The translations under genes and the position numbers were made by a program. From Polychytrium aggregatum (lineage: Eukaryota > Chytridiomycota > Chytridiomycetes > Polychytriales), in contig NW_026516307.1 of assembly GCF_025602895.1 (NCBI RefSeq), positions 1-64,000 of the forward strand: 64,000 bases of DNA, given 5' to 3'. Below the pieces are notes generated by a model. It was not told where the DNA came from and searched no databases. It saw only the letters and a list, made by a program, of their open reading frames with translations. Below, one piece after another: positions 44,162 through 57,165 of this stretch (position 1 is its first letter; each line of letters opens with the position of its first letter).

Positions 44162-46531
44162 TCAGTGCGAGCAGCCCGAGGAGCATTTGGAGGCATACAC
44201 CGGCTTCTCGGCCTTATCAGAGCCTTGCTGGAGGTTGACTTTCTTGGGAATCAGGCCTGTGCAACACAGATTGCACGAGTCAGAAGATTAGCAATGTTGA
44301 TCGTCTCCTCGGCGATTTCAAGCAGCTTGTGTTAGATACGCCGTCACTCACCCAAGGTCTGGAACATGAGCTCGTCATCCGTGAAGGTGTTGTTGGGAGT
44401 CGTCAGCAGCTTGTCTCCGGTGAAAATGGAGTTGGCACCAGCCATGAAGCAGAGAGCCTGCTCGGCGTGGCTGAAGCGAACGCGACCAGCGGATAGCCGA
44501 ACCTGGTCATTGGCAGCGGTTATGTCCGTCAGTCACATGTGCGCTTGTTTCTGCGTATAGCAACAGGGGGCACCTCCCTCGACCGGCGCGGCCACTTTCC
44601 TTTCCCGTGGCGTGATCAGGAACCTACCATGGCCTTAGGCATGATGATGCGTGCGGTCGCGATCATGCGGATCATCTCCCAGATGCTGACGGGCTGAATA
44701 TCAAACAATCGACATGGATGGTGGATTGAGCGTTAGTTGTGGCGTCTGCAACCCGGCTGTCGCTACAGAAGCTCCGGCCATGAACGACCGGGAGTCGACG
44801 CGGGCGAACAGCAGCAAATGCAGCAGTGCGATAGAGTCGGTTGAGTGCTGGAGATACTCAAGAACACAGGAGAGGACCAGCCAAAAGCTCTCAAGCAGGA
44901 CACTCACCTCCTGCTTCTCCAGAGGAGTGCCCTCGACAGCAAGCAGGGCGTTCACTGGCACACTCTCGGGGTGCTCGGGCATGGTCGCCAGCTGCCAGAG
45001 CATACCGACGCGGTCCTCGGGGGTCTCGCCCAGACCAATGATGCCACCGGAGCAGACAGAGATGCCGGCATCCCGGACGTTGGCGATGGTGTCCAGGCGC
45101 TCGTCGTAGGTGCGGGTGGTGATGATCTGGTGGGGGAGGGAACATGACACGCCAACACAGCACGGTCACGGACCAACACAGCGGGTTTGGAATGAGTCAC
45201 CAGCCAGTCACCGGGGCGCTGCCTGACGAGGCTTGAGCAACGGGAGGAGGGCGAACCTACCTTGGGATAATATTCGCGGCTGGTGTCGAGGTTGTGGTTG
45301 TAGGCGGTGAGGCCGGCGTTCTTGAGGGCCTTTGCCTGCTCCTCGTTGAGCATGCCAAGCGTGCAGCACACTTCCATGCCCATGCCACGGATCTCGGTGA
45401 CGTAGTTCAGGATGGTGTTGAAGTTGGTCTTGCGGCCATTGAGATCTCTCCAGGCGGCACCCTGGAGAAACGCACGGTGGTTTTTATTGGCGACGAGGTA
45501 TGTGTGTAAGGAACAGATGGAGAGAAGCACGAGACTCGGAGCATCAGCATGGAACCACGATTCAAGGAAGCGGGCTATAGTAACTCCTGAGCGACCGCTC
45601 TTGGAAAGGGCTGTCTACCAACACACTATCGGAGTAGCGTAGCCAAACCATCGGATGCGGACAGCGGAGCGCAGGAACAAGACCTGCAACATACCATGCA
45701 GAAACGGCTGCTGCCGGCCTCCTTGGCTCTGCGGGCAGCCTGCAGAACACTGTCCTCGGTCATGAGCTTGCTGGCCTTGACCGCTGTGTCGTGCTTGGAC
45801 GACTGGGGGCTATATGAACAAGAAACGTCAGTACGGAGAATCTGAGGGCGATGATCAAGTGCCGAAGCGCTAGCACCAAGGGTGTGCATGCTGTGGCGAG
45901 GGATTACCAGTACGAGCAATCCTCGGAGCAGCCGCCGGTCTTGATGCTCAAGAGCGTGCACTGCTGGACCTCGCGAGCACCATGGTGTTTTCGGTGCACG
46001 TTTTGCTGGATACGTAAGCATTATGGAGAATGGATACACAGTCGCAGTGATCGGCAGCAGTCACGGTGTCGTTGGAAGCATCGACAGCGCCATGTGAGGT
46101 GACCGACAGTCAACATAACGGCGGAAAACCACGTTAGTCGCTTGGAAGACGGTATGGCTCACCAGGTCGAGAGCAAACACATTGCAGGCATATGCAATCA
46201 ATCGGCCAACAGCATCGCCGAGATCGCTGAGAGCAGCCAGCGACACGAGTCGGGGGCGAGTCGAGGTAACAATGATGGTGCACTGGCAACGGCGCTGCTG
46301 CAGGGTACGTACGCCATGGTACAGCAGATCCATGATCGGCGAGTCGTAGATCTGCTTAATCTCGGTCTTGGTCCAGTCGTTTCGGAGCGGGGATTCAGCG
46401 TAGTGGGCGGCGCCGTTGTCTGGGGTTGCCGCAGTCTGGCCAATGGTCGCGAGCCGGGTGCTCAGGGTGGTCGAGAAGGTCCGGGCAAGAAGCCACGAAG
46501 GACGGGTCTTGATAACGGCGAAGCGAGACAT
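44162..46531 (-). CDS. BIO2: Biotin synthase (radical SAM)
   Basis: Inserts sulfur into dethiobiotin, the last step of biotin synthesis, in mitochondria. Start ATG 46531 with a presequence-like leader ([19 protein letters not shown]). Spliced exons then give [26 protein letters not shown] and [25 protein letters not shown], with the radical-SAM C-x3-C-x2-C split by an intron. They continue [101 protein letters not shown] and [19 protein letters not shown]. The short C-terminus ends in KCSSGCSH, a Cys-rich tail. Seven or so introns. It is divergent from BIO3-BIO1 across 1.1 kb, so co-regulation is likely. Confidence 0.95.
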
Positions 46532-47084
46532 GGCTGAGGCGAGGTTTGGATCAAGATGGGATGGGATCGGGAAGGGATGGGATGGGATGAGTGGAGCGCG
46601 GATAATGGGAAGAGGCAGATCGGAAAGCCTCGGGGGGAGTCTCAGGGCGATGGTCGAACAGGAACACCACGGGCGGGTGGGCAGATTGGGCGGCAGATAT
46701 ATGCGCGGAAGGAGCGACCCGCGAGGCAACGGGACGTGGCAGCCGGAAGACGGAACAGGGGGGCTGCGCGGTGGGGCGTTCTGTGGGACTGGGATGCCTG
46801 GGGCGAGCGAGAGCGGGCGAGGCGGCTGTGGGGAAGAGTGATTGAGAATGTAATTGTGGATGCCGCGATGGAGATGAGGACGAGGGGGACGGCGATCGTG
46901 TGAACATCGTATCAAAGGCAATAGCGAATCGCAACAGTGAATTGCAGAAGCGAATGTGGTCATGGTGGCGGCGTGATTGCAGGAGATAAGGCAAGTGGGT
47001 GAGCATGAGCACGAGTGAGCCGTCCCATCGTGTCGCACTCGGCGAGCAAATCAACCATGCGGATTGGATCCCGAACAGAGCGCT

Positions 47085-47145
47085 TTCGACTTTGTCTTTG
47101 TCTTTTGACTTTTGACTTTGTCTTTCGACTTTTGACTTTTGAATG
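47085..47145. repeat. CTTTTGA/CTTTGT tandem array
   Basis: Alternating CTTTTGA and CTTTGT/CTTTCGA units, seven to nine in a row, on a pyrimidine-rich strand. Confidence 0.85.
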
Positions 47146-47227
47146 CGCCGCTGCTGGCTCGCAGCCATCGAACACGGATGCGAGTCGGCAGCGGATTCCC
47201 CTGCTGGTCTTCGTGGACGGCAACACC

Positions 47228-47300
47228 ACTATCATCCCATCCTTCACATCCCGTCCTTCGCATCCCATCTTTCGCATCCCATCCTTCACATCCCATCCTC
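47228..47300. repeat. 15-bp CATCCCATCCTTCAC array
   Basis: About five units of 14-15 bp (CATCCCATCCTTCAC, CATCCCGTCCTTCG, CATCCCATCTTTCG variants) in the biotin spacer. Confidence 0.88.
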
Positions 47301-47666
47301 GCTTGCCACATGCTGCACCCGGCCTGTTGAGCCGCCATGACACCGAATGACACGGAACGGCGCTCGGGTCCACTGCTGCGCACCGCCGTGCAGCCAATCG
47401 CCGCGCGGCCCTTGCTGCTCGCGCCAAACCACGTGTCCGTGTTGCGTGCGCAGTGATGCCAGGCTCCCTTGGGGCTGGGGATCTGGTGCCGTTGCCTTCC
47501 CCCAGCCTCCATCGCACCCCGACAACAACCCACGGTGAGACCCGCTGTGCAGCAGATCCGATATCGGATTTTTTGGGGGGAGGGCGTCGACCTGTGGGCT
47601 TGCTATATCCCGCTGCACCGATCCTCACTCTCCCCCATCCACTTTCCTTTCACTGTCGCCAGAGCC

Positions 47667-50600
47667 ATGCCGCATCCCGAGTCGGCGCGCTGGATCAACT
47701 CCATCTCGAGAAACCTCCCGGTCTACCAGATCTTCGCTGCCAACACCGATGTCGGCAAGACCATTTGCTCAACGGCGCTGACCAAGTCAGCCCTGGCTCT
47801 GAATCGCCAGGCCTTCTATCTAAAGCCGATCCAGACCGGATTCCCGCGGGACTCGGACGCCAGGTTGGTTGCGGTTGCATCCCAGTCCGCCCTGGTGTGC
47901 CCTGGTGTGCGGATATCGAGTCCCACACGGCTTGGGAGCTCCGGCAATCAATGATCTTTGGTGTACTGGGCTTCTCCCAAATCACAGCATGCTATCTGTG
48001 ACGATGGCGGTACCGATCGGCAACTGACGCGGTCGTACGTGATAGACATGTCAAGATGTTCTGCTCCGGCGCAGAAACCGCCACTCTATACACCTACAAC
48101 GAACCAGTCAGTCCCCATTTGACCGCTATCTGGGTATGCCATGCCCAGCACGGCACCGTCTCGATGAAACCCATTGAGGCCGCTGCCATCCAAGCACATA
48201 GCGTGCATCGACCGCGATCGCTCACTCTGGCTCCTCTCTGCATAGGAAAACAAGCCCATCTCGGATTCGCAGCTGCTTGAGTCGGTCCAGAAGTTCCTGA
48301 ATGATGTATCGGCCCAAACGGCATCCAGGTCACCGTTCGTCATCGTAGAAACAGCCGGCGGTGAGGGCTTGCAGCAGAACACGGGGGAAGGGCGCATATT
48401 CCATCTGTGGACTTGCCGAATCGTCTCGCGGGTCCATCGGCCTGCTATTGATCGACCCTTTCTGGCGGCCGATCGCCTATTCATGGCGGCTCCTCTGACC
48501 ATCGCCCTGTAATGTATTGTGCCCAACAGGCGTCAACAGTCCGTCGACCTCTGGCAACTTGCAGTCCGATGTCTATCGTCCGCTGCGACTGCCCATTGTC
48601 CTGATCGGCGACTCGGCGCTCGGCGGGATCTCAACAACCCTTTCTTCATACGAAGCCCTTGTGATGCGTGGATACACCGTCTCGTCCGTTCTCATGTTCG
48701 ACAACAAACAGTACAAGAACCACGACATCATCGCTCGCAATGTCGATGCTCCTGTCGATCTGCTCGCAATCCCGCCAGAGAAGGAAAAGGAGCATCTGCA
48801 CGATGCCACCAACATGATGGTTTATTACGAAACGGCCGCTCAGCGATTGGGGCCCATGGTCTCGCGGCTGATCGACGAGCACGACAAGCGCATCCAGGAA
48901 TTGGAGGGCATGGCGGAGCGCGGCAAGCGGTCCATTTGGTGGCCTTTCACCCAGCATGGCCTCGTTCGAGAGACCACCGTCATCGACTCGGCCTATGGCG
49001 ACTACTACACGACGCTCAAGCAGCCCTCGTCGGCTGTTTCTGTCGCAGGCACACCCTCGGCAGCATCTGTGCAGCTCTTTGATGCCTGTGCCAGTTGGTG
49101 GACGCAGGCTCTCGGCCACGGCAACCCCAAACTGGCTTTGGCTGCCGCCCATGCTGCCGGTCGATACGGCCACCTCATCTTCCCAGAGGTTGTCCATCGC
49201 CCGGCGCTGGAGCTGGCCGAAAAGCTGCTGAAACAGCTTGGCGACTCGTGGGCCACACGCGTCTTTTACACCGACAACGGCAGCACCGGCATGGAGGTTG
49301 CCCTCAAGATGGCCTTCAAGACCTTTGAGAAGCGCCAAGCCAAGCTGCTGGGAGAGGACCCTGCTGCGGCGCCCACCAACAAAGCTCTCGAGGTCATTGG
49401 CATCAAGGGTGCATATCACGGCGACACCATTGGCGCTATGGATGCCGCGGACCAGAGCGTCTTCAACGACAAGGTCAACTGGTAAGTGTGCGCATCAACA
49501 GACCGATTCGAGCCGGTGCTCTCCGACACCCCGGATGGCTGCGATCGCCGTGCATGTCGCCCGCGCTCGGTCGTGATTACGGCTTCTGCTTGTGCCAACG
49601 CGGATAGCTGAGTTGCCGATAGACGTTGACGGCGTGCATAGCGTCGTGTCTCGCCTGTCGCACCATTTATTGGTTCGCTCGAACGCACCTTGCTGACACA
49701 CCCAACCAACTAACGGCATCGTCAACTCGCACACGACCCACCGGTTTCATTCGGAATTCAAGGTACAAGGGTCGCGGCTTCTGGTTTGACCCTCCCACGG
49801 TCGTTCTCAAGAACGGCGAGTATCTCGTGCGGCTTCCTGAGTGCATCAAGAATGCAGGCACGCCCGAAATCGCCGCCGATCTCGTCCTTCCAACCCGAGA
49901 CAACGTCTTCTCGACTCTGCGCGATGGTTCGGCTCTGGCTCGGCTGTATCGAGAACACATCTCCGCGCGCCTCGCCAGCGCTATCGAGTCCGGCCACCAG
50001 TTCGGTGCCCTCACCCTGGAGCCCGTGCTCCTCGGCGCCGGTGGCATGCAGTGGATCGATCCTCTGTTCCAGCGTGTCTTGGTCGAGTCGGTGCGCGCGC
50101 TGCCAAAGACCCATAGGCATGCTGCTGTGCCCGTTGTGTTTGATGAGGTGTTTACGGGCCTGTATCGCCTCGGCTATCCCTCGGCTGCCCGCGAGCTGCT
50201 CCAGACTCAGCCTGACATTGCCGTCTATGCCAAGAGCCTGACCGGCGGTGTGACTCCGCTGTGCGTCAATCTGACGTCCGAGGAAGTTTACCTGAGCTTC
50301 CTTGGTGACGAGAAGCTCGAAGCTCTCCTTCATGGCCATAGCTACACGGCCTATCCCGTTGGATGCGAGCTCGGGACGCGCTCGCTGGATCTTCTCGAAG
50401 ACCTCTACAAACGTGGAGCCATCCGCGACACCTGGAGTGAGAAGGTACGTCGGCCAGCGATTGCTGCGTATGCGATCCTGAGCTGCGCTGCATATCGAGT
50501 GCGCGATCGAGGCAAAGTCTGCTCGGCCGACAGAGTATCGAATCCGGTGTGTGTTGGTTCGATGATGCGTCTAACGCCACGACTCGGCTTCATACACCCG

Positions 50601-51183
50601 TCAACATGCGGACGTCTGTTGTCCCCTCCCATGATATTGGGTGAAACACTCGAAATCGCCATGCAAATCAATCGTCACTTTGCGGCCCGGTTGTGTCCAC
50701 CCCAGGAATGTCTGGCCATATCGCGACTTCCAAACGTCGACGGCGTTGTTTCACTCGGTACCGTTCTGGCGGTGGAACTCGCTGCCGAGGATGGAAAGGG
50801 TAAGTGTGTGCGGGAGGGAGGGGTGAGTGCTCTGGTGCACAGTTAATTCGACTGACGAATGGAGCCCGGCATGGCTTCGGTCTTGACCAATAATATCGGC
50901 ATCCGTGCCTCTTGTCTACGGCTAATGTACCATTGTCCTCGGCTCTGATACACTCGCAGGATACGGCTCTTGCTCTGCCCAAGCTATCGTGGAATCGCTT
51001 CGGACCGAGCACAACGTCTACGCCCGTCCCCTCGGCAACGTTGTGTATTTCATGTCGTCTCATGTCACGCCTCAACAGGATGCCAATCGCGTGATTGAAA
51101 CCGTTCGAGCCCTGATCCAGTCTCCGCCCATCGGAGACCCGTCACCCCGACGATCGACGCAGGAGGCAGCCCGGCTTCCATGA
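47667..51183 (+). CDS. BIO3-BIO1: Bifunctional dethiobiotin synthetase / DAPA aminotransferase
   Basis: Catalyses KAPA to DAPA (PLP, SAM amino donor) and DAPA to dethiobiotin (ATP, CO2). Exons 47667-47863, 48046-48133, 48246-48360, 48530-49481, 49763-50444, 50706-50799 and 50960-51183 join in phase to 783 aa. The BioD half has the P-loop-like FAANTDVGKTICSTAL, YLKPIQTGFPRDSDARHV, YNEPVSPHL, VIVETAGGVNSP and PIVLIGDSALGGISTT. The BioA half has WWPFTQHG, DACASWWTQALGHGNP, HLIFPEVVHRPALEL, RVFYTDNGSTGMEVALKMA, IKGAYHGDTIGAMDA, PVVFDEVFTGLYRLG, the PLP lysine in DIAVYAKSLTGGVTPL, and GHSYTAYPVGCE. The domain order matches the fused enzymes of plants and filamentous fungi, which are mitochondrial. 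No clear presequence is visible at the chosen start. Confidence 0.96.
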
Positions 51184-51613
51184 TCGCTCAATTGCTCGTC
51201 ATGAGCAGCCGGATTCGCGACGTCACGGTATCGCGCGGCACGTCATGCACGTCTGGAATACAAAGAACAGAAATAACTTTGCGGTTACTATCTTGAAAAA
51301 TGGTGAATGACCAAGTGGGGGTTGATGCCCCCCCCCTTTCCTTCCTCCCCAGGAATTGCACACAGAGTCAGTAGCCAGAATGAGAGTGTCGGCTGATGCC
51401 GAAGCAAGATGCTGTCCCGACAGCCCACTATTGGTTCTCGGAAAACGTCGTCTATTGAATTGCTGTGCAAAGCGCTGTGTCCACAAGATCTAGTGTTGAG
51501 AGAGAAAGAGCGAGGCGAGGCGAGGCCGAAGGATCTGTGCTCTCGTTGGAGGGGGATTTGCTCGGACAATAGGGCCCCCCAACGATACCACCGAGCGGCA
51601 GCCCGAGAACGGC
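51184..51613. other. Convergent intergenic region
   Basis: About 430 bases between BIO3-BIO1 and PMCA stop codons. Includes a C8-9 run at 51330 and GGCGAGGCGAGGC near 51512. Presumably both 3' UTRs. No gene seen. Confidence 0.5.
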
Positions 51614-54600
51614 TCAGGTTCGCTTGTGGCCGCGAATAGCATTGTATGTCGTTGTGCTTGTGCGCGAGAGGTGTGGGTGTGTCTCCACGAGACTGAGGTT
51701 CGATCGTGCGACGGACGTTCGCTCCAGCTGATACCCCGAGAGGCCCAGCGGAAGCACCTTTGGGGAAGCTTCCTGGGACCGGAAGCAGATGAAGATTCCG
51801 TTGGGAATGAGGCGGATGATGGCTCCCAGCGGAATCGAGATGAATCCGATGACGATGCAGGCCGCCCATTGCACCCCGCTCAAAGGCGTTGTCTGGAAGG
51901 CCACGGCACCGAACTGGACAATGAGAGCCTGGCCAATGGCAATGAAGATGACGATGCCGATTGCGATCGGGTTTCGGAAGAAGTTTCGGAAGACGTTGAG
52001 CTGGTTGTCAATGCGGCAGCAACTAGGGGAGGCGAGAGCAAATTTTGTGTGGCCAACAGAGTGAGGAGACGGATGGGGAACAGATGGATGGAGACCAGAG
52101 AGCAACAGAGTATTGTGACAGTGAGTGCGTGCTGCCCAAACGTCGAGACGGATTTCCTCATGTGCGCCACTGCACCCACTGACAGCGAGATCAACGCTGT
52201 CCAATATGCCAACTCCGGCCCGCAGACCCCCCCCTTCTCTCTCTTACTTGATCAGGTTGAAGATCTGCAAGAACACAAAGGTGTTGAAGAGAATGGTCTT
52301 GAGAACGACTTTCTCGGCGCTGATGATGGGATAAAGTGGGTCCGTGACCAAGACCGAGGAGTTGAGGATCCCGCCAGCATTGCGAAGCTCTGGCAGAGTG
52401 AAGAGCGTGGGCCCCGCGAGCAAAATGGAAAGATTGACAGCGATCTGGAAGCCCGACTGCAACAGAATCATCTTGCACATGCTGATGTTGATCAGCGATG
52501 CCGCTTTGCTGTCCGGATTGCGATCGAGCAAGTCGCGGCTTGGTGTTTCCGTGGCATAGACCAGGGCAGCAAGGCTGTCCATGATCAAGTTGACCTGTGT
52601 GCGTGGTTGCCGAGAATATGGTATAGTATGTTAGCGACGAAGCCTCACCACAGTGGCTGCTCAGATGCCCAAGCGCAGGCTCAAGCAGGCTTGATTTCTC
52701 ACAGTGCTCTTGGGGCGGGGAGAAGTCTTTGCTTGTTGGTTTTGCTCGCCATTGGGTGCATCGGCGCGGCGCAATGACATACCCAGAGCAGCTGCACGGC
52801 TGTCAAAGCCGAGCCCTCGTTTGCATCCATCAAACTACTTATGAACGACACCACGACTGCAGTGATGTTGACCGTCAGCTGGAACATGATGAACTTTTTG
52901 ACGGCGTCGTTGACGCAGCGACCCCACTCGAGAGCCTTGACGATGGACGCAAAGTTGTCGTCCATCAGAATAATAGACGAAGCCTCCTTGGCCACTTCGG
53001 TGCCGGCGATGCCCATGGAGAAGCCAATGTCGGCCATCTTCAGGGCCGGACCATCATTCGTGCCGTCGCCCGTGACTGCGACGGTCTCGCCAAGGTGCTT
53101 GAGCCTACCGACCAGCAGCTGCTTGTCGGTCGGGCTTGAGCGAGCGAGCACCTGGAGTCGCGGCAGGATGGCGTCCATCTCTTCCAGACTCAGGTTGCGA
53201 AACTGCGCCCCCTCCATGATCACCCCGCCGCGACAGTAGATGCCACACTGGCTTGCAATTGCCTTGGCGGTGATGATGTTATCGCCGGTGACCTGCAACA
53301 CAGACGATCGATGATGTAGAGATGCAAGAGCGATGTAAATCAAGCGAGCACCAACCGTCTGCCCGTGCTCGAGGGGGGGCAATGTGATTCCACTTGACGA
53401 AGGTGCAAAAGCAGAGTCGCTGAAAAGTCATACCATGCGAACAAACACCCCAGCGCGCTGGCAGTCTCGAACAGCCTCCTTGACACCAGGGCGGAGCGGG
53501 TCCTCGATTCCAACGATAGAGGTGCATATCAAATCGCATCCGCCCAGCTCGGCCAGAGCGAGGGGATGGGCCAGAACCTCTTCGTCTGTCAGAGGCGTGT
53601 CTTGGAACTCAAGGTCGATAGTGCCGTCGTCGATGGGGATGATCACACCGCCGTTTTCTTCGATCTGTCGATCAATCTTTTGCTTCCATTCCTCATGGCG
53701 GGCCTCTCGGATCCGTTCACGAATCGATCCGCTGATCCAGGAATCAAACTCTGGCTTGGACCACTCGCGGTAAGCCATGCAGATGGTTCGCAGCGAGAGC
53801 TGTGCATAGCTTTTGATCAGGCGCTCCATGTCGTGGATGTGGTTCTCGTCCAGAGGCTCGATCCGTGGGGGCTCCACGTCGTCCAGTTGACTCAGGATGG
53901 CAATACGGCTGCAGTACTTGAGCACAATCTCCGAGGCACCCTTGACAAAGACTCGGTACACAACGTGATCACCGTCCTGCGCCATGATCAGCGTCGTCAT
54001 GGACTTGCGCTCGGACGAGAACGGGTAGACGTGCACGATTCGGTTGGCGGGATCTGCTCTGAGCTGCGAATAGTCCGAGCCCATCTTGACAATCCAGTCG
54101 AGCAGTGCGGTCTCGGTCTTGGAGCCCACAAAGCCCTTCTCGCCCGTTTTTTCGTTGTAGCCCTCAAACGCAGACGAGTTTAGAGCGGCGTTTTCGATGA
54201 CCAGCCGAAGCAGGCGAGCACCATCCAGCCCACGAAAGCCAACGCCTTCCACCTGGCCAACCCGGCTGGGAATGTCCTTGATATCGGCCTTGCCAAAATG
54301 CAGGTTACATCCGATAACGCCTCGGACAACAGTCATTTTGTTTTGAGTGAGAGTGCCTGTTTTGTCGGAGCACACCGTCGTTGCGTTCCCCATGGTCTCG
54401 CACGCCGAAATGGTTCGAACAAGGTTTCGGTCCTTGAGCATCTTGGTTGTGGCATAGGCGAGTGCCAGAGTTACGGCCAGCGGCAGACCCTCCGGCACGG
54501 CCACGACGACGATTGTGATGGACGAGATCAGGATGTTGATGATTGCAGTTGCTGTCATGGTGGCGTTTTGCTGCCCTGGGGCAGAGCCAAACCCGGTTGT

Positions 54601-56216
54601 TGACGTGACGGTGATGAAGTATTTGATGAGCAGACAGAGGAGCATCAGAAGTGCTGTTGCAGATCCAAGTTTGGCAATGTTCTCGGTAACGCCGTCAAGC
54701 TTTATCTGAAGCGGGGTCTCCTCAGTCTCGGTTCGCATTGCTGATCGCGGCGCCGGAGTCGATAGTTCCACAGCGGCACAAAGAGTCGCAGGGAAGTGCA
54801 GCAGATCACAGAGTAAGGAGAGTTCCAAGTTACTCATATGCGCGGTATGCATTCGGAGCGCAACGGCAAGTCGCGGAGATTCCTGCGATCGTGCATCATA
54901 GCCTGGGCTTCCTCAGCATCTGCCCTTGTCGTACCCATCATGATCCTTCCGAAAAACGAGTTGGCTCCAACACCCGTGACGATATAGCGGCCGGTGCCTT
55001 CGAGGATTTTGCTGCCGCTGAGAAGTAGACAGTCGCCCTGCGGCGACTTTTTGATGGCGTCACTTTCGCCCGTGGCCGACGATTCGTCTGACTTGAGCAG
55101 ACCGCTCAAAACCAAACCGTCGGCGACGATCACATCGCCGGGTTCGAGGACCAGGATTTCTCCAACCAGTATGCTGCGCCAAAGACGAAAAATCATCCCC
55201 AGCGGGCCCAAAGATGGATCGACGTCAAAGATCTGAGCGAGTTGTCTACGAAGCCAAGTCGATGCGCCACGGAAAGGACGGACTTAAATCTATGTATTTG
55301 CAGTGGGATACCTGTAAACCGAAATGAGCTTGGTCTCTCCTCCGCGGATGGCCTGCGAGTGGAGGTGAATAAACCGAATGTCAGACTGAGGCTCCGACAC
55401 TTTATATCGCAGCATTCGAGAGCAGTGGCGAGCCATCTCTGGACGAGCCCTCTCAACCAGACGGCTGTCCATATTACCTTGACGACCTTGTCGTCCTTTT
55501 GGGCATTGAGCTTCCGGAACTGCTTCTCCTTCTGGTAGTCGTTGATGCTCGCGGCCATGACGACAATCACGACAGCAACAAGGATTGCGAACCCCTCGAT
55601 CCAGTGGGTCATACCCTCGGTGTTGCTGGGCGAAAAGTCCTCGTACAGGCCAACGCCAAGCGACACGACTGCAGAGATGGACAAGATGATCTGTGGGTGA
55701 AGAGGCGCATCAGGAGGTGAGTGCTATGCCCTCGAGACGCTCTGTAGACGTCTTTTCAATTTGATTGCATCAGCCCAGGACACGGCTGGATCATCCCCGA
55801 GTCGAAATACGCGACAGCGCGCGGCAAATAATGCATGATATCCGATGTATGGTCTTCCCACCCAATACACAGGAATGCCAGACACAATCGATCGTGTGCC
55901 GACTCACCATGATCTTCTCTGACAGCGCCGCAAGCATCAGCTGGCCGAGGGACTTGGAGACAACGGGAGGAAGGGTGTTTTCTCCAAACACGCGCTTCCG
56001 CTCGTCGACAGTGCTGGAAGTAATACCCTGGCTCACATCGATCTTGAGGGCCGAGACCACCGCTTCAATGCCGCCGAGGGTCTGCAGATGCTCTGGGTTC
56101 TTGGAGGGATTGAAGATGGTGCTGAGGTCGGCGGCAGACAGCTCAAAGGTCATTGACCCGAGCGGACTGGGTATATCGGCCGAGTCCTTCAGCTCTTTGT
56201 ATGGCTCAACCTTCAT
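51614..56216 (-). CDS. PMC1: P2B-type Ca2+-ATPase (PMCA/Pmc1-like)
   Basis: Pumps Ca2+ out of the cytosol into vacuole or across the plasma membrane. Start ATG 56216 ([17 protein letters not shown]); N-terminal [20 protein letters not shown] then [11 protein letters not shown]1-2 are [21 protein letters not shown] with [16 protein letters not shown]. The actuator domain holds [13 protein letters not shown] and [15 protein letters not shown]4 has [20 protein letters not shown], phosphorylation [18 protein letters not shown], the nucleotide domain [13 protein letters not shown] and [15 protein letters not shown], and the hinge [22 protein letters not shown]5-10 include [28 protein letters not shown] and MQAFC-equivalent segments. 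The C-terminal tail after TM10 is only about 60 residues, with no obvious basic amphipathic calmodulin site. About ten introns. Confidence 0.94.
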
Positions 56217-57165
56217 GTGGGAGTCGGCTCGGGCTATACTGGCTTTGGTTCTGGTCAGGCAGACCGTCGCGCAGCAGGCAAGTCAGTGGGTTGGTATGGC
56301 TTCAAGATAATATGGCCGCGTGGCTAGAACAAGCGCCTATGTGCACCCAGTATTCAGAGGTTCTCAATGAGGGCAAAGGAAATTGACGAAAGGGAGAGTA
56401 GGCAAATACAGTGCAAAGATGAAATTGCTTTGGAGTTGGTCAAAATGGGTCAGATAGATGCGAGATTGTCCCGGATCGCGCGACAAGACCAAGGACAGGC
56501 CTTAATTTCAGCGAATGACTGAGGGCAGGAAGTCGTGCTCGCTGGGGGGGGGGCTTTTTCTCCGATCCTGTGGGATGGTGGGCGGACGGCGGCTCCTGGC
56601 AGAATCGTCGGCCGGGACTCTGAATCATGAGCGCGGCATGATCACCTCCAAGATTGTATGTGGCCCGCGGGAAGCAAGAACGAGGTACGACGCTGTGCAT
56701 CAGTCGCACCGCCGGCGAAACGATGCCGGATGCTGCCGGACGACCGGGTGTCGCTGCAGGACCCAATCGCGCATATCAATTGAGCGAGGGGCATCGCAGC
56801 CTGGGCCAGCATAGGATCTCTTGGCTTTGGGGCGCAATATCGAGAACATGAAATGCACTTCCATATCAAAGCAATACCGGCGCTGTCCACACATTTTTCA
56901 AGCTGCTGTGCAGTCAGGCTCGTCAAGGTCTTGAATGACGCTCCTGCGACTTTCCCCGCAGGCTACTAATGTGGTGAACAACACCGAGGAGCGACTGCAC
57001 CAACTCTGCATGAACTAATGGACGAATTACTGAAGGAGCTAATGTACTCACTGACTGCACTGATCTCATTGATCTCACTGATTTCACTGATTTCACTGAC
57101 TGCACTGACTGCACTGACTGCACTGACTGCACTGACCACCGCGCGAAGGGCCAAACGGACAGTAG
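56217..57165. other. Intergenic region with a 9-bp array
   Basis: About 950 bases between the PMCA start and the stop of the F-box-like gene. It includes a 9-10-bp tandem array at 57050-57136 and a G9 run near 56550. Open frames are short and featureless. Contains the PMCA promoter. Confidence 0.5.
57050..57136. repeat. 9-bp ACTGACTGC / ACTGATTTC array
   Basis: About nine units: ACTGATCTC, ACTGATTTC twice, then ACTGACTGC-type units (CACTGACTG) four to five times, directly 3' of the F-box-like gene. Confidence 0.9.

Larger units (their letters stand above)
46532..47666. promoter_or_regulatory. Shared divergent promoter region of the biotin genes
   Basis: 1135 bases between the starts of BIO2 (minus) and BIO3-BIO1 (plus). 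It includes a GGGATGGGAT-type purine run near 46555-46590, a CTTTTGACTTTTGACTTTG array (47085-47145) and a 15-bp CATCCCATCCTTCA array (47228-47300). No conserved gene. No known factor-binding site can be named. Confidence 0.6.

Noticed and set aside
46551-47168. Open frames in the biotin spacer
   Set aside because: Lys-Ser and Pro-Ser repeats from the tandem arrays; no conserved motif on either strand.
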